From Anaerobutyricum hallii (GTDB lineage: Bacteria; Bacillota; Clostridia; Lachnospirales; Lachnospiraceae), in contig NZ_LT907978.1 in assembly GCF_900209925.1 (NCBI RefSeq), positions 2,389,001 through 2,453,000 of the forward strand: 64,000 nt of DNA, written 5' to 3'. The notes under the pieces were generated by a model. It was not told the DNA's origin and did no database searches. It was given only the letters and a program-made list of their open reading frames with translations. The translations under genes and the position numbers were made by a program. Positions 27,516 through 37,631 of this stretch are shown here, piece after piece. The first letter of the stretch is position 1. Each line of letters starts with the position of its first letter.

Positions 27516-29249
27516 CTATAACATAATGTCTTCAAAACTTGCTCCACCTTTGATCATCGGCATAACCAATTCATCCGGAGCTACCATACATTCTACAATA
27601 ACCGGCTTCTTATTCTTTTCCGCATAATCTCTCGCTTCAAGAATCGTATCTCTTAACTGCTCATCCTCTGTGACAAAATATCCTTTTGTACCGTAAGCCT
27701 CTGCCATCTTCACAAAATCAGGAACATATTCCGGGCATACCCAGCCTGGTGTACCACACTTACCCTTACATGACTTATGATAACGCAGACAGGTGATCGT
27801 ATAACGCTTTTTAAAGAACAATTCCTGCATCTGACGAACCATTCCAAGTCGATTATTATTAAATACTATATTAACTAACGGAAGTTCCTGACATACTGCT
27901 GTTGCAAGCTCCTGCATATTCATCTGGAATCCGCCGTCTCCGCTGATTGATACGATTGACTTTTCAGGACATCCGATCTGTGCACCTACGGCGGAAGGAA
28001 GACCAAATCCCATCGTGCCGAGTCCTCCGCTTTGTACCAGCCTATGTGTAGCATCTAACTTCAGATACTGAGATGCCCACATCTGATGCTGTCCTACGTC
28101 ACTGGTAAATACCGTATCTCTATCTGCATATACTTCATTCAATGTCTCAATAATGCGCTGTGGATTCACTCCATCTTTCACTTCCATCTGAAGTGGATAT
28201 TCTTTATCCCAGCCCTGTATCTCATCAAGCCACTCTTTATGCTCCATAGGCTCTGTATGTTCTAATATCTTTAAAATAGCTGCCTTCGCATCAGCAACAA
28301 TAGGAATATCTACGGTTACATTTCTTGAAATTGCTGCTGATTCAATATCAATATGTACAATCTTCGCATTCGGTGCAAACTTCTTAATCTCACCTGTTAC
28401 TCGATCATTAAAACGACATCCGATCGAGAACATCAGATCACACTCATCTGCTGTCTTATTCGCCGCATAAGAGCCATGCATTCCGATATTACCGATATAC
28501 AATGGATGTTCTGTAGATATCGCACCTCTTCCCATGACCGTTGTAATTACCGGTGCATCTATCTTTTCCGCAAGCTTTGTCATCTCCCGCTGTGCATGTG
28601 CAAGATTCACACCTCCACCAATTAAAAACATTGGCTTTTTCGCCTCTTCTAACAGCGTTATTGCCTTTTTAAGCTGTCCTACATGTACCCCTTTATTCGG
28701 CTTATATCCGCGGATATTCACTTCGGTCGGATAAGAGGTCGACCCAAGTTCTGCCATAACGTCTGTTGGCAGGTCTACGAGAACCGGTCCTGGCTTTCCA
28801 GATCTTGCAATGTAAAAAGCTTCTTTAATGCGCTGTGCCAGCATCTCTCTGTCACGAACCATAATAACAAACTTCGCGATATTTCTTGTCACACCAATAA
28901 TATCAACTTCCTGAAATGCATCATTACCTATTAAATGTTCTGGAACCTGTCCTGTAAAACATACTAATGGAATACTATCATAATTGGCTGTAGCAATTCC
29001 AGTTACCAGATTCGTTGCACCCGGACCACTGGTTACCAGACATACACCAACCTTGCCGGTCGCTCTGGCATAACCATCTGCTGCATGAATCAGACCCTGC
29101 TCATGTCTTGGCAATACAAGATCAATACCATGACAATCATGGAGTGCGTCTAGAAGATTGACGACCATGCCACCTGGATATGCGAAAATCGTATCCACGC
29201 CTTCTTTTTTCATTGCGGTTACAAACAGGTCATTTCCCGAAACCTTCAT
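27516..29249 (-). CDS. ilvB: Acetolactate synthase large (catalytic) subunit
   Basis: A ThDP- and FAD-dependent enzyme condensing pyruvate to acetolactate (or with 2-ketobutyrate), the first shared step of valine, leucine and isoleucine synthesis. The start at MKVSGNDLFVTAM is chosen because AGGAG lies 10 nt upstream; a frame 12 codons longer has no site. FAYPGGMVVNLLDAL and LVLPRHEQG hold the catalytic Glu, and ISGDGGFQMNMQEL followed by NNNRLGMV is the ThDP/Mg site. The segment at ~485-510 is odd: YHKSCKGKCGTPGWVCPEY, together with a preceding TCLR, puts a group of cysteines where most homologues have a short acidic loop. ilvN follows after 12 nt. Confidence 0.94.
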   Translation of the reverse strand: MKVSGNDLFVTAMKKEGVDTIFAYPGGMVVNLLDALHDCHGIDLVLPRHEQGLIHAADGYARATGKVGVCLVTSGPGATNLVTGIATANYDSIPLVCFTGQVPEHLIGNDAFQEVDIIGVTRNIAKFVIMVRDREMLAQRIKEAFYIARSGKPGPVLVDLPTDVMAELGSTSYPTEVNIRGYKPNKGVHVGQLKKAITLLEEAKKPMFLIGGGVNLAHAQREMTKLAEKIDAPVITTVMGRGAISTEHPLYIGNIGMHGSYAANKTADECDLMFSIGCRFNDRVTGEIKKFAPNAKIVHIDIESAAISRNVTVDIPIVADAKAAILKILEHTEPMEHKEWLDEIQGWDKEYPLQMEVKDGVNPQRIIETLNEVYADRDTVFTSDVGQHQMWASQYLKLDATHRLVQSGGLGTMGFGLPSAVGAQIGCPEKSIVSISGDGGFQMNMQELATAVCQELPLVNIVFNNNRLGMVRQMQELFFKKRYTITCLRYHKSCKGKCGTPGWVCPEYVPDFVKMAEAYGTKGYFVTEDEQLRDTILEARDYAEKNKKPVIVECMVAPDELVMPMIKGGASFEDIML

Positions 29250-29432
29250 TCTTACTTCACTCCTTCTTTTCTCATTCATTTTCATTATTATTAATTGTCT
29301 TTGGTTATAACTTTTAGAAAATTTACATTCAAAAGTTAATAATCTTTTTTATGATATACCAAATACTTTCCTTTTGTCAATAGTATGTCTATGTATACAA
29401 TTCTGTCTGGTGAACCGGGCGCAAAACAATGC

Positions 29433-31724
29433 TTACTGTCTGTTATAGTTGATCAGGCAGCCTTTGAGAATGATTTCTCTCTCGTCGTCTGTTAATTCTC
29501 CCATTTTCAATACAAATGGAACAAGACTTCCATCTTTTACAACATACGCTTCAAATTCAGATGCTTTTGCCTCTACTGCTTTTCTTACATCTGGAAGGAA
29601 AATGTAATCTCCATTCATAAATGGTAAGTCACCTTTTTCAATGAGGAATGGAAGCATACCCCAGTTGATAAGATTGGAACGATAACGCTTTGTTGCATAT
29701 TCGTTTGCAATGTTAGCCCATCCTCCTAATACTTTCTGGCAGGATGCCGCCTGTTCTCTGGCAGAACCATCTCCTGGTTTTACCGCAAAGATTGTACTTC
29801 CGATTCCGATATTTTCATTAGTAATCTCTGCATACTTTGTATGGATCGCATCGATAACCGGTGCTAATTCTGTCAGTGCCTCTGCAGGATTCTTATCTGC
29901 TTCTACTGCTTCCTGCGCTGCTCTTACTTCTTTTGCACGTCCTACATACGCAGGATCTTTTCTTGAAAGAGTAAATTCTGCAAGTCCAAGTGGATTAGAA
30001 CGGTAAGAAGACGTTTCTCCAGAAGGAATCAATTCATCTGTTGTTGTTACCGGATCATGAATCTCTGAAACAACTTTAAGTATCATATTCTCCGGAAGGG
30101 CGCTCATCTTTGGCCAGTCTTTAATATTTGGTCCAAACTTAATCTCTACAGAAGGATCTGCAACCCCTTTACTGTCAAAGACACGATTTGCATAAATACT
30201 GCTGTCAAAGTGATACTTTCTTCCGCTATATTCTACATCAAGATCTGTTGCAGGTGTAAGATATCCCTTATTTGCTGCTGTTGCTGCAATCGAACGGGCA
30301 TCCATTAAAGCTACAGAAGCAATCTGTCCATTCTGTAACTTAGAACCTTCTCTGTTCGGGAAGTTTCTTGTAGAATGACGAATACTTAAACTGTTGTTTG
30401 AAGGAGTATCTCCTGCACCAAAACATGGACCACAGAAAGCAGTCTTTACGATTGCACCACTTTCCATAAGTGTTGCTGCTGCGCCATTCTTTACCAGTTC
30501 CATATAAATAGGGGTACTTGCCGGATAAACGCTTAAAGTAAATTCATCAGCTCCAATGGATTTCCCTTTGATGATATCTGCTGCTGCACATAAGTTTTCA
30601 AATCCACCACCTGCGCAGCCTGCGATGATTCCCTGTTCTACGTAAAGCTTTCCGTTATGTACTTTATCTGTAAGTTTAAAATCTACCTGCCCATCTAAAC
30701 TTACAAGTGCCTTTTGCTCGCAATCATGAAGAACATCCATAAGATTTCTATTCATGTCTTCGATTGTATATGTGTTACTTGGGTGGAACGGCATTGCGAT
30801 CATTGGACGAATCTTACTTAAATCAATCTTAACCATTCCGTCATAGTAAGCAACTGGTGCAGGATTGAGTTCTTTATAATCACCAGCTCTGCCATGAATA
30901 TCATAAAAATCTTTAATCACATCATCTGTTTTCCAAATAGAAGAAAGACAGGTTGTCTCTGTTGTCATTACGTCAACTCCGATACGGAAATCCGCACTTA
31001 ACTTCTCCACACCAGGACCAACAAATTCCATGACTTTATTATTTACATAACCGTTCTGGAATACAGCTCCAATAATAGCAAGCGCCACATCCTGTGGTCC
31101 GACACCCTTTATTGGCTCTCCTGTCATATAGATTCCGATAACGCCTGGCATATTGATATCATATGTCTGATTTAAAAGCTGCTTTACAAGTTCAGGTCCA
31201 CCTTCACCCATCGCCATTGTTCCAAGGGCTCCGTAACGTGTATGAGAATCCGATCCAAGAATCATCGCTCCGCCACAGGCAAGCATCTCTCTTGCAAACT
31301 GATGGATAACTGCCTGATGAGGAGGTACATAAATTCCACCATACTTTTTCGCACAGGTAAGTCCAAACATATGATCATCTTCATTGATTGTTCCACCTAC
31401 TGCACATAAACTATTATGACAGTTTGTAAGAACATATGGCATCGGAAACTTCTCTAAACCTGAAGCACGAGCTGTCTGGATAATTCCTACATAAGTAATA
31501 TCATGAGAAGTCAGCTTATCAAAACGAATCTTTAACTTATCCATATTATCGGAAGTATTATGTGCTTCTAAAATACCATATGCAATCGTTCCTTTTGCTG
31601 CCTCTTCTTTAGAAGGTACATTTGGACCAATTACTGCCTGAAGCTGCGCTGCTGCCTCCGGAGTATCTTCTATAATCTCTGTTCCGTTTACAAGATACGC
31701 TCCTGTTTTTAACAGTTCCATCAT
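29433..31724 (-). CDS. Aconitase-family hydratase
   Basis: A 763-residue iron-sulfur hydratase, the length of a full aconitase. [20 protein letters not shown] (~158-177), [13 protein letters not shown] (~361, first cluster cysteine) and [17 protein letters not shown] (~430-446, two further cysteines) supply the [4Fe-4S] ligands. [11 protein letters not shown] (~452) gives the substrate arginines, and the swivelling domain carries [22 protein letters not shown] (~660-680). It should be an aconitate hydratase, making glutamate precursors via the oxidative branch. The divergent CAGGG and STRN forms place it outside classic AcnA/AcnB, so a related hydratase activity is possible. It stands alone, 147 nt upstream of ilvB. 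Confidence 0.85.
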   Translation of the reverse strand: MMELLKTGAYLVNGTEIIEDTPEAAAQLQAVIGPNVPSKEEAAKGTIAYGILEAHNTSDNMDKLKIRFDKLTSHDITYVGIIQTARASGLEKFPMPYVLTNCHNSLCAVGGTINEDDHMFGLTCAKKYGGIYVPPHQAVIHQFAREMLACGGAMILGSDSHTRYGALGTMAMGEGGPELVKQLLNQTYDINMPGVIGIYMTGEPIKGVGPQDVALAIIGAVFQNGYVNNKVMEFVGPGVEKLSADFRIGVDVMTTETTCLSSIWKTDDVIKDFYDIHGRAGDYKELNPAPVAYYDGMVKIDLSKIRPMIAMPFHPSNTYTIEDMNRNLMDVLHDCEQKALVSLDGQVDFKLTDKVHNGKLYVEQGIIAGCAGGGFENLCAAADIIKGKSIGADEFTLSVYPASTPIYMELVKNGAAATLMESGAIVKTAFCGPCFGAGDTPSNNSLSIRHSTRNFPNREGSKLQNGQIASVALMDARSIAATAANKGYLTPATDLDVEYSGRKYHFDSSIYANRVFDSKGVADPSVEIKFGPNIKDWPKMSALPENMILKVVSEIHDPVTTTDELIPSGETSSYRSNPLGLAEFTLSRKDPAYVGRAKEVRAAQEAVEADKNPAEALTELAPVIDAIHTKYAEITNENIGIGSTIFAVKPGDGSAREQAASCQKVLGGWANIANEYATKRYRSNLINWGMLPFLIEKGDLPFMNGDYIFLPDVRKAVEAKASEFEAYVVKDGSLVPFVLKMGELTDDEREIILKGCLINYNRQ

Positions 31725-31967
31725 TCTATCCTGCTATTAAAGTCTTTGCTCAAATAGCTTTTCCTTTCCTAAATTCAAAAATACCTCGACATTCCTGCTG
31801 CAAGATGCACATCATGCAACACATCCTATCTTCTTCTGCGCATCTAAAGCAATCCGCCAGAGGCTATATCAATAAATAAACTACGTTGATACGGATATCT
31901 GACAAGTTCCGCATCACTGCATACGTTAATTATATTAGCATAAACGCAGGATAAAATTCAATAATAC

Positions 31968-32900
31968 TTAAGTGTTATTAATTTTCTCAAGACGCTTTGC
32001 ATATCTGCGAAAAACTTCTCGTGCTATCACTTTTCCGATCATGAATACTGCAATAAAGAGACTTCCCACTTCCAGAATCCGCCGCATATTCCCTTCCTGA
32101 TGTATATACAGCGATATTACAACTGACAAACACATAAATATGCACAAGCTGTCTAAAATCTGTTCTTCTACTTTTTTCAATGTGGATGAAAATTTTTCCT
32201 GTAAGGTAGTATTTTCTACTCCGCAAGCTTCTAATTGGGAATGTTCAATTTGTACATCTTCTTGTAACTCTTCTTGTAGTTCTCCTAATCGTAAGTCCCT
32301 TAAGTTCGAATCCCATTGCGAATCTTCTTGTGAACTGTCCATGGTATGTATCACGATTGCTCTTCCTGTATTTTCCGTAAAAACCTGTCCTGATTGATAT
32401 TCCTTATATGGTTTCGTTAAACTAATCACCGAGCTGCTTATCTGTTCTCCCTTTTTTAATCGGACAATATCCCCTCTTAGTACATACTTCCATGGTATTC
32501 TCTGAAAAACACCCTCTCTGAGTACAATTACTTTCTTTGCTTTCGCTTCCTTCTGTTTAAAAAATATTTTTCTACTCTGGAATGCTGTCCTTATATTTAT
32601 AATAATGAGAAAAAATAAAGTAAAGAATAACAAAAGTTGTATTTTCTTTGGAAAATAGAATATCCGGCTTATCCCACACAGATAAAGAAAGAAAAAGAAA
32701 AACGGATTCTGGCATTCTTTTTTTAAATAAATAAGCCAAATCCGTTTTTTCTCTTTTGCAATATTATACGTACCACAGATATGCCGCCTGCGCCTTACTT
32801 CTGCAAGACTAAGACCAGACTGCACATCTGTCCCGTATTTTAATTCTAAATATTCACTTGTTCTATTCTCTGCTTCTTTATACTTCCTGTCCATATTCAT
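31968..32900 (-). CDS. P-type ATPase-like N-terminal fragment lacking the catalytic domain
   Basis: 310 residues resembling only the front part of a cation P-type ATPase. It has a cation_ATPase_N-like start (SGLSLAEVRRRRHICGTYNI, ~28-47), two hydrophobic helices (~65-102), an actuator-like beta region (VIVLREGVFQRIPWKYVLRGDIVRLKKGEQI, ~124-154) and two further helices (~245-290). The DKTGT phosphorylation motif, the TGES loop and the whole nucleotide-binding domain are absent, and the reading frame ends normally. The central 180-235 is Gln/Glu-rich. It could be a decayed ATPase that remains open or a regulator derived from one. Phenylalanine runs make it compositionally unusual. It lies between fbp and the hydratase gene, co-oriented. 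Confidence 0.6.
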   Translation of the reverse strand: MNMDRKYKEAENRTSEYLELKYGTDVQSGLSLAEVRRRRHICGTYNIAKEKKRIWLIYLKKECQNPFFFFFLYLCGISRIFYFPKKIQLLLFFTLFFLIIINIRTAFQSRKIFFKQKEAKAKKVIVLREGVFQRIPWKYVLRGDIVRLKKGEQISSSVISLTKPYKEYQSGQVFTENTGRAIVIHTMDSSQEDSQWDSNLRDLRLGELQEELQEDVQIEHSQLEACGVENTTLQEKFSSTLKKVEEQILDSLCIFMCLSVVISLYIHQEGNMRRILEVGSLFIAVFMIGKVIAREVFRRYAKRLEKINNT

Positions 32901-33036
32901 AGTAAAACCTCCGCTTCCTAAAAAATTCTAATAATACATCTTTTAAAAAGGCATCTATAATGTTTTACTAAATATATGTAACCTATGAAAAGAAATATAC
33001 CTTTCACTTCTTTCTTTTCGATTTAAAGCAATTTCT

Positions 33037-34998
33037 CTACTCTTTTTCAAGAATCTGGCCGGTACGGTATGCGTGAAGAAGTTTTTCAAGATCGCTGATC
33101 TGCTCTTTTAACTGGCGGCCGGTTTCGGTATCTCCTACCTTCTCTCTTTGTGCGGAAATCTCACGAATAACCGTATCAGAATGTACATCGATTTCTTTTT
33201 CGATCACATCTTCTGTTGAAGTGAATGTCTCATGAGAAACCAGACGAAGGCCTCTGGAATTATAGATTAATGTATAGCCTGCAATACCGGTTGTTCCACG
33301 ATATGCCTTTGAAAAGCCTCCATCGATAATCATGACCTTTCCATTACACTTAACCGGGGATTCTCCTTCTTTTACATGAACAGGCATATGACCATTGATA
33401 ATGTGTCCTTTTTCTACGTCCACATTAAACTCTTTGAGGATATTGTTCACTACCTCTTCCTTCTCGATCAGTCGATAATAATGGTCTTTTCTTTCAATCT
33501 GTACTTCTTTATCTGCGATAAAATAGCGTTCAAATGTTGCCATTTTTTCCTTACCATATACCGGAGAATTCTCATTAGACCAGATATACCACATAATATC
33601 CTTACCATATTCATGTTCATCTTTATTATCCTGCTCGTAATACCCTTTTCTTGCATAGTATTCAAGCACATCATAAAGTTCTTTTCCAGAATACTGTTTA
33701 TTACCGATCTTTACTTTACGAAACTTACCGTTCTCATCAAGGGGTACACATCCATGATAAAGCAGATTAGAGTTATAGCAAAGATACAGACCTCCCTTAT
33801 TAAACAAGAAACGAATATGCTCCTGTAATTTCTCACAGTTCAGGAAATTCATGCAAAGGCGGTTCATCAGGGATTCTTCCGCTTCGGAAAGCTCATACGG
33901 ATTGTTCGGATCTACCGTCGGGAAGGACTTATCAAGAAGTTCATACTTCTTTCCATCAATTTTGATCGTTCCTTCTTCATAATCAATCTTATCAAGAAGA
34001 AGTCTTCTGTCCATATTAAACTCCGGTCTTCTTTTAATAAGCTGTCCTTCTAACTTAAACTGGATAATCGCAATCGCTTTATGCATCTTCATATTAAGAG
34101 ATACTTCCTGCAGATTAGAATCTTCCTGCGCATGCACACGAAAACACTGGCAAGGATCATTCGCATAAGTTTCTATTGCAAAACTTGCAAGAGGAACAAG
34201 ATTGATTCCGTATCCATCTTCTAAGACATTGAGGTTATTATATCTTGCCGAAAGACGAATGACATTGGCAATGCAGGCTTTATTTCCGGAAGCGGCTCCC
34301 ATCCATACAACATCATGATTCCCCCACTGGAAATCCACATTACTATGCTGCATCAGATGATCCATAATAATATGCGGTCCTGGTCCTCTGTCAAAAATAT
34401 CACCGATCACATGCAGTCTTGTGACAACTAACTTCTGAATTACCCCTGCGATTGCAACGATAAATTCCTTGGCACGATTCAAACGGATGATCGTATCAAA
34501 AATCTCATTATAATATTCTTCCTTTTCTACAACACGATTATTCTCACTTAAAAGTTCTTCAAGAATATAGGAAAAATCTGGTGGGAGACTCTTTCTAAGC
34601 TTCGATCTTGTATACTTGGCAGAACTTTCCTTACATACAGCAATCAAACGGTGTAATGATACCTTATACCAGTCCTGAAAGTCTTCTTCTGACATCTCTA
34701 AACGCATCCGCTCCACTTTCTGTTCTGGATAATAAATCAAAGCCGCCAGACTCTTCTTATCCCTGGCACATAATGTATTACCAAAAACATCTTCTATCTT
34801 ATTACGAATCGCTCCTGAGCCTGTCTTTAATATATGTAAAAACTGCTCATACTCACCATGTACATCAGAAACAAAATGCTCTGTCTCTTTTGGCAGATTC
34901 AGAATCGCCTGCAGATTAATAATCTCTGTACATGCTTTTGCGACACTTGGATACTGTGTTGCCAGGCTTTGTAAAAACTTCAGATTCAACTTCTCCAT
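33037..34998 (-). CDS. fbp: Fructose-1,6-bisphosphatase, class III
   Basis: A gluconeogenic phosphatase converting fructose-1,6-bisphosphate to fructose-6-phosphate. The 653-residue length and a calcineurin-like metal centre identify the Firmicutes class III enzyme: HFVSDVHGEYEQF (41-53), HVIGDIFDRGPGPH (~215) and WGNHDVVWMGAASG (~243), then INGHMPVHVKEGESP (~535) and IDGGFSKAYRGTTG. It is unrelated to class I/II FBPases. Start supported by GGGGGAGGAATT. It is downstream of clpX by 130 nt and co-oriented, probably a separate unit. Confidence 0.95.
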   Translation of the reverse strand: MEKLNLKFLQSLATQYPSVAKACTEIINLQAILNLPKETEHFVSDVHGEYEQFLHILKTGSGAIRNKIEDVFGNTLCARDKKSLAALIYYPEQKVERMRLEMSEEDFQDWYKVSLHRLIAVCKESSAKYTRSKLRKSLPPDFSYILEELLSENNRVVEKEEYYNEIFDTIIRLNRAKEFIVAIAGVIQKLVVTRLHVIGDIFDRGPGPHIIMDHLMQHSNVDFQWGNHDVVWMGAASGNKACIANVIRLSARYNNLNVLEDGYGINLVPLASFAIETYANDPCQCFRVHAQEDSNLQEVSLNMKMHKAIAIIQFKLEGQLIKRRPEFNMDRRLLLDKIDYEEGTIKIDGKKYELLDKSFPTVDPNNPYELSEAEESLMNRLCMNFLNCEKLQEHIRFLFNKGGLYLCYNSNLLYHGCVPLDENGKFRKVKIGNKQYSGKELYDVLEYYARKGYYEQDNKDEHEYGKDIMWYIWSNENSPVYGKEKMATFERYFIADKEVQIERKDHYYRLIEKEEVVNNILKEFNVDVEKGHIINGHMPVHVKEGESPVKCNGKVMIIDGGFSKAYRGTTGIAGYTLIYNSRGLRLVSHETFTSTEDVIEKEIDVHSDTVIREISAQREKVGDTETGRQLKEQISDLEKLLHAYRTGQILEKE

Positions 34999-35100
34999 AA
35001 TTCCTCCCCCTTATGGAATGATCCATATTTCTATATTTCTCCAAACTGCTGCTTTATGCCTTACCTATGTTACTCATGTAAATCAGTATCATTATCTTTC

Positions 35101-35173
35101 TGTTTCATCTTCGTTTTTATCTTTAGTTCTATCTTTTTGTTTCATCTTCGTTTTTATCTTTAGTTCTATCTTT
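35101..35173 (-). repeat. 37-bp tandem duplication across the clpX 3' end
   Basis: TGTTTCATCTTCGTTTTTAT and the following 16 nt at 35101-35136 are repeated exactly at 35138-35173 (period 37). The clpX stop lies within the duplicated unit, so the second unit is left outside the gene. A non-multiple of three means the duplication changed the C-terminal end. Confidence 0.85.
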
Positions 35174-36757
35174 CTGTTCCCTCTCCATGGAAGCAAGCTC
35201 TTTCTTCTTTTGTTCAAGCTGAAGATATGGACGCATCTCAATAAGCGGCGCCCCGTTATTACGAATATAATCTTCCGTAATGGTTACACGACCAATATTG
35301 TCATCCTTTGGAATCTCATACATAATATCCAGCATAAACTTCTCTATGATTGCACGAAGTGCTCTGGCACCGGTATCTTTTTCTAATGCCTTTTCTGCAA
35401 TTGCAGTAAGTGCACCATCTTCAAACTGTAAATCAACTTCATCTAATGCCAGAAGTTTCTGATACTGTTTTAATATTGCATTCTTAGGTTCTTTAAGAAT
35501 ATCAACCAGCATTTCCTTTGTCAAGGCGTTTAATGTGAAAATGATTGGCAATCTTCCAATAAATTCCGGAATCATTCCAAACTTTCTGATATCTTCTACT
35601 GTTACATTCTGTAAAAGATTCTTTTCGTGATCATATTTATCTTTTAATTCCGCATGGAATCCAATAGAAGAATGCTGCGTCATTCTTTCTTTGATAATAT
35701 CTTCTAATCCCGGGAAGGCACCTCCACAGATAAAAAGAATATTTCTTGTATTCATAACCGCCGTTGGAACCATTGCATTTTTAGAACTTGCTCCTACTGG
35801 TACTTCTACCTCACTACCTTCTAAAAGCTTTAACAGACCCTGCTGTACAGATTCTCCACTTACATCGCGGCTTGTCGTATTCTTTTTCTTTGCGATCTTA
35901 TCAATCTCATCAATGAAAATAATACCTGTTTCTGCTCTTTCTACATCATTATCCGCATTCGCAAGCAGCTTTGAGAGTACACTCTCCACATCGTCTCCGA
36001 TATAACCTGCTTCAGTAAGAGAAGTGGCATCACAGATTGCCAGAGGTACATTTAACAGCCTCGCCAGTGTTTTTACCAGATGCGTTTTACCGGAACCAGT
36101 TGGTCCGATCATCAGCATATTGGACTTATCAATCTCGATTTCATCCATAGTATTTGTAATTACACGTTTATAATGGTTATATACTGCCACAGACATGACT
36201 TTTTTTGCATAGTCCTGTCCAATCACATACTCGTCAAGCTGCGCTTTGATCTGATGCGGAGCAGGAATATTCTTTAATGTAAGCTTTGGTTCTTCTTTTT
36301 TATTTTTCTTCTTTTTCTTTTTTGCTTTCTTTGTTTTTGGTTTCTGATTGGAAAGGTTTCCTGATAATAACTCCCCAAGATTCATATCCTTTAAGTTGTT
36401 AAAATCCATATTGGAAAGGTCAAGGAACTGAATACCATTCCCTCCTCCAAAGCCAGAATTAAAAGAATCAAAGGACTTCTGCATACAGTCAGAACAAATG
36501 CTTAAGCCTGTTGGCATATGAATAAGCTTTGCTCCCTGCGATTCTGTACGATGACAGACACAACAGGAATCCATCTTCTTTTTGGAATCGTCATCCTCAT
36601 CATCGTCATCTTCTTCTACTTCATAGTCCTCGTCATCAATTTCTTCCGCATTGTCATCTTCAACCATATCCTGCTCTTCTTTTTCATTGAAAATAATTTG
36701 TGTCAGAGCATCCTCTAATACCAGTTCTTCCTGGTTTCTTGTATTTTCTTTCTTCAT
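35129..36757 (-). CDS. clpX: ClpX-type ATP-dependent protease ATPase with extended acidic N-terminus
   Basis: A 542-residue AAA+ unfoldase, about 120 residues longer than usual ClpX. Residues 1-62 are extra and strongly acidic (DDDDEDDDS). The zinc-binding domain follows (SCCVCHR ... SICSDCMQ, Cys ~65-91), then a basic linker of lysines (~141-158). The ATPase has Walker A GPTGSGKTH (218-226), Walker B IIFIDEIDK (~276) and the sensor/arginine region. SSIGFHAE carries the IGF loop that docks on ClpP, so it should still work with ClpP. The charged C-terminal tail is truncated by a tandem duplication. ispD lies 27 nt upstream on the same strand. Confidence 0.88.
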   Translation of the reverse strand: MKKENTRNQEELVLEDALTQIIFNEKEEQDMVEDDNAEEIDDEDYEVEEDDDDEDDDSKKKMDSCCVCHRTESQGAKLIHMPTGLSICSDCMQKSFDSFNSGFGGGNGIQFLDLSNMDFNNLKDMNLGELLSGNLSNQKPKTKKAKKKKKKNKKEEPKLTLKNIPAPHQIKAQLDEYVIGQDYAKKVMSVAVYNHYKRVITNTMDEIEIDKSNMLMIGPTGSGKTHLVKTLARLLNVPLAICDATSLTEAGYIGDDVESVLSKLLANADNDVERAETGIIFIDEIDKIAKKKNTTSRDVSGESVQQGLLKLLEGSEVEVPVGASSKNAMVPTAVMNTRNILFICGGAFPGLEDIIKERMTQHSSIGFHAELKDKYDHEKNLLQNVTVEDIRKFGMIPEFIGRLPIIFTLNALTKEMLVDILKEPKNAILKQYQKLLALDEVDLQFEDGALTAIAEKALEKDTGARALRAIIEKFMLDIMYEIPKDDNIGRVTITEDYIRNNGAPLIEMRPYLQLEQKKKELASMEREQKDRTKDKNEDETKR

Positions 36758-36784
36758 TTCTCTATCTCTTTCTATCTCCCGTAG

Positions 36785-37489
36785 TTACTGACTCTGCCTT
36801 CTGCCTTTTAAGATTGCCTCACCAAGCAGCATATCTTCCGGTGTAGTAATCTTTATATTTTCATAACTTCCTTTTATCATGCGGACGCCACGAATGCCAT
36901 ATGTTTCCATCACCATGCCATCATCCGTTACAGAATCATCTTTGGCCTCCATCATTTTCCGGTAGGCTTCTTTTATTTCTTTTGTAATAAAACACTGTGG
37001 GGTCTGAATCTGCCACATACTGCTTCTTGGTGGCGTAGAAACTGCATAGCAATTATCATCTACGATCTTGATCGTATCTTTTACCGGCATTCCCATAACA
37101 CAGGACTTGTCTTTTTTTACCTGCTCAATGCAAAATTCTATTAATTCCGGTGTAATAAATGCCCTGGCTCCATCATGGATCAGAACATAATTCTCTTCTG
37201 GGATAACACACAATGCTTCATATACCGAATGATACCGTTCTGCTCCTCCAGTAACAATCTTCTTTACTTTTTTATATGAATATTTATCTAAAATATTCTT
37301 CTGTGCGTATTCTACCTCACCTGGAGCGACCACAAGAATAACTTCGTCAACAGAACTGTCTTCAAAAGCTTCTAACGCATAGGTAATAACCGGTCGTTCT
37401 AAAAGAGTCATATACTGCTTTTGTATATCAGAATGCATACGGCTTCCTTTTCCCGCTGCTAAGACAACTGCTGTCACTTTATCTTTCAT
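36785..37489 (-). CDS. ispD: 2-C-methyl-D-erythritol 4-phosphate cytidylyltransferase
   Basis: Transfers CMP to MEP in the non-mevalonate isoprenoid pathway. The 234-residue protein has the nucleotide-binding VVLAAGKGSRMHSDIQKQY (~8-26), the IHDGARAFIT loop (~105-114) and MPVKDTIKIV (~139-148), all diagnostic. The start follows AGGGGAGTAC. It lies between tsaD upstream (142 nt, with a hairpin) and clpX downstream (27 nt). Confidence 0.94.
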   Translation of the reverse strand: MKDKVTAVVLAAGKGSRMHSDIQKQYMTLLERPVITYALEAFEDSSVDEVILVVAPGEVEYAQKNILDKYSYKKVKKIVTGGAERYHSVYEALCVIPEENYVLIHDGARAFITPELIEFCIEQVKKDKSCVMGMPVKDTIKIVDDNCYAVSTPPRSSMWQIQTPQCFITKEIKEAYRKMMEAKDDSVTDDGMVMETYGIRGVRMIKGSYENIKITTPEDMLLGEAILKGRRQSQ

Positions 37490-37522
37490 GTACTCCCCTC
37501 CTGTACTCTCCTATGTACTTTC

Positions 37523-37619
37523 GGAATCTTTTTGTGCTTAATTTTGTGAGAAAAACTCCGAGAGTACATTCCTTTATACTCCTGGAATCTTTTTGCACTT
37601 GGTTATATAAAAAGATTCC
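37523..37619. repeat. Short direct and inverted repeat between tsaD and ispD
   Basis: GGAATCTTTTTG occurs at 37523-37534 and 37584-37595, and its complement AAAAAGATTCC at 37609-37619, so the last two form a hairpin 12 nt beyond the tsaD stop. No clear T-run follows on the minus strand, so attenuation is uncertain. Confidence 0.5.
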
Positions 37620-37631
37620 TGGTACAGATTC

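Noticed and set aside
33376-33828. Plus-strand 150-codon frame inside fbp
   Set aside because: Antisense shadow; fbp motifs on the other strand are unambiguous.
37584-37619. Hairpin after tsaD as an intrinsic terminator
   Set aside because: No T-run on the minus strand follows, so it is listed only as a repeat.
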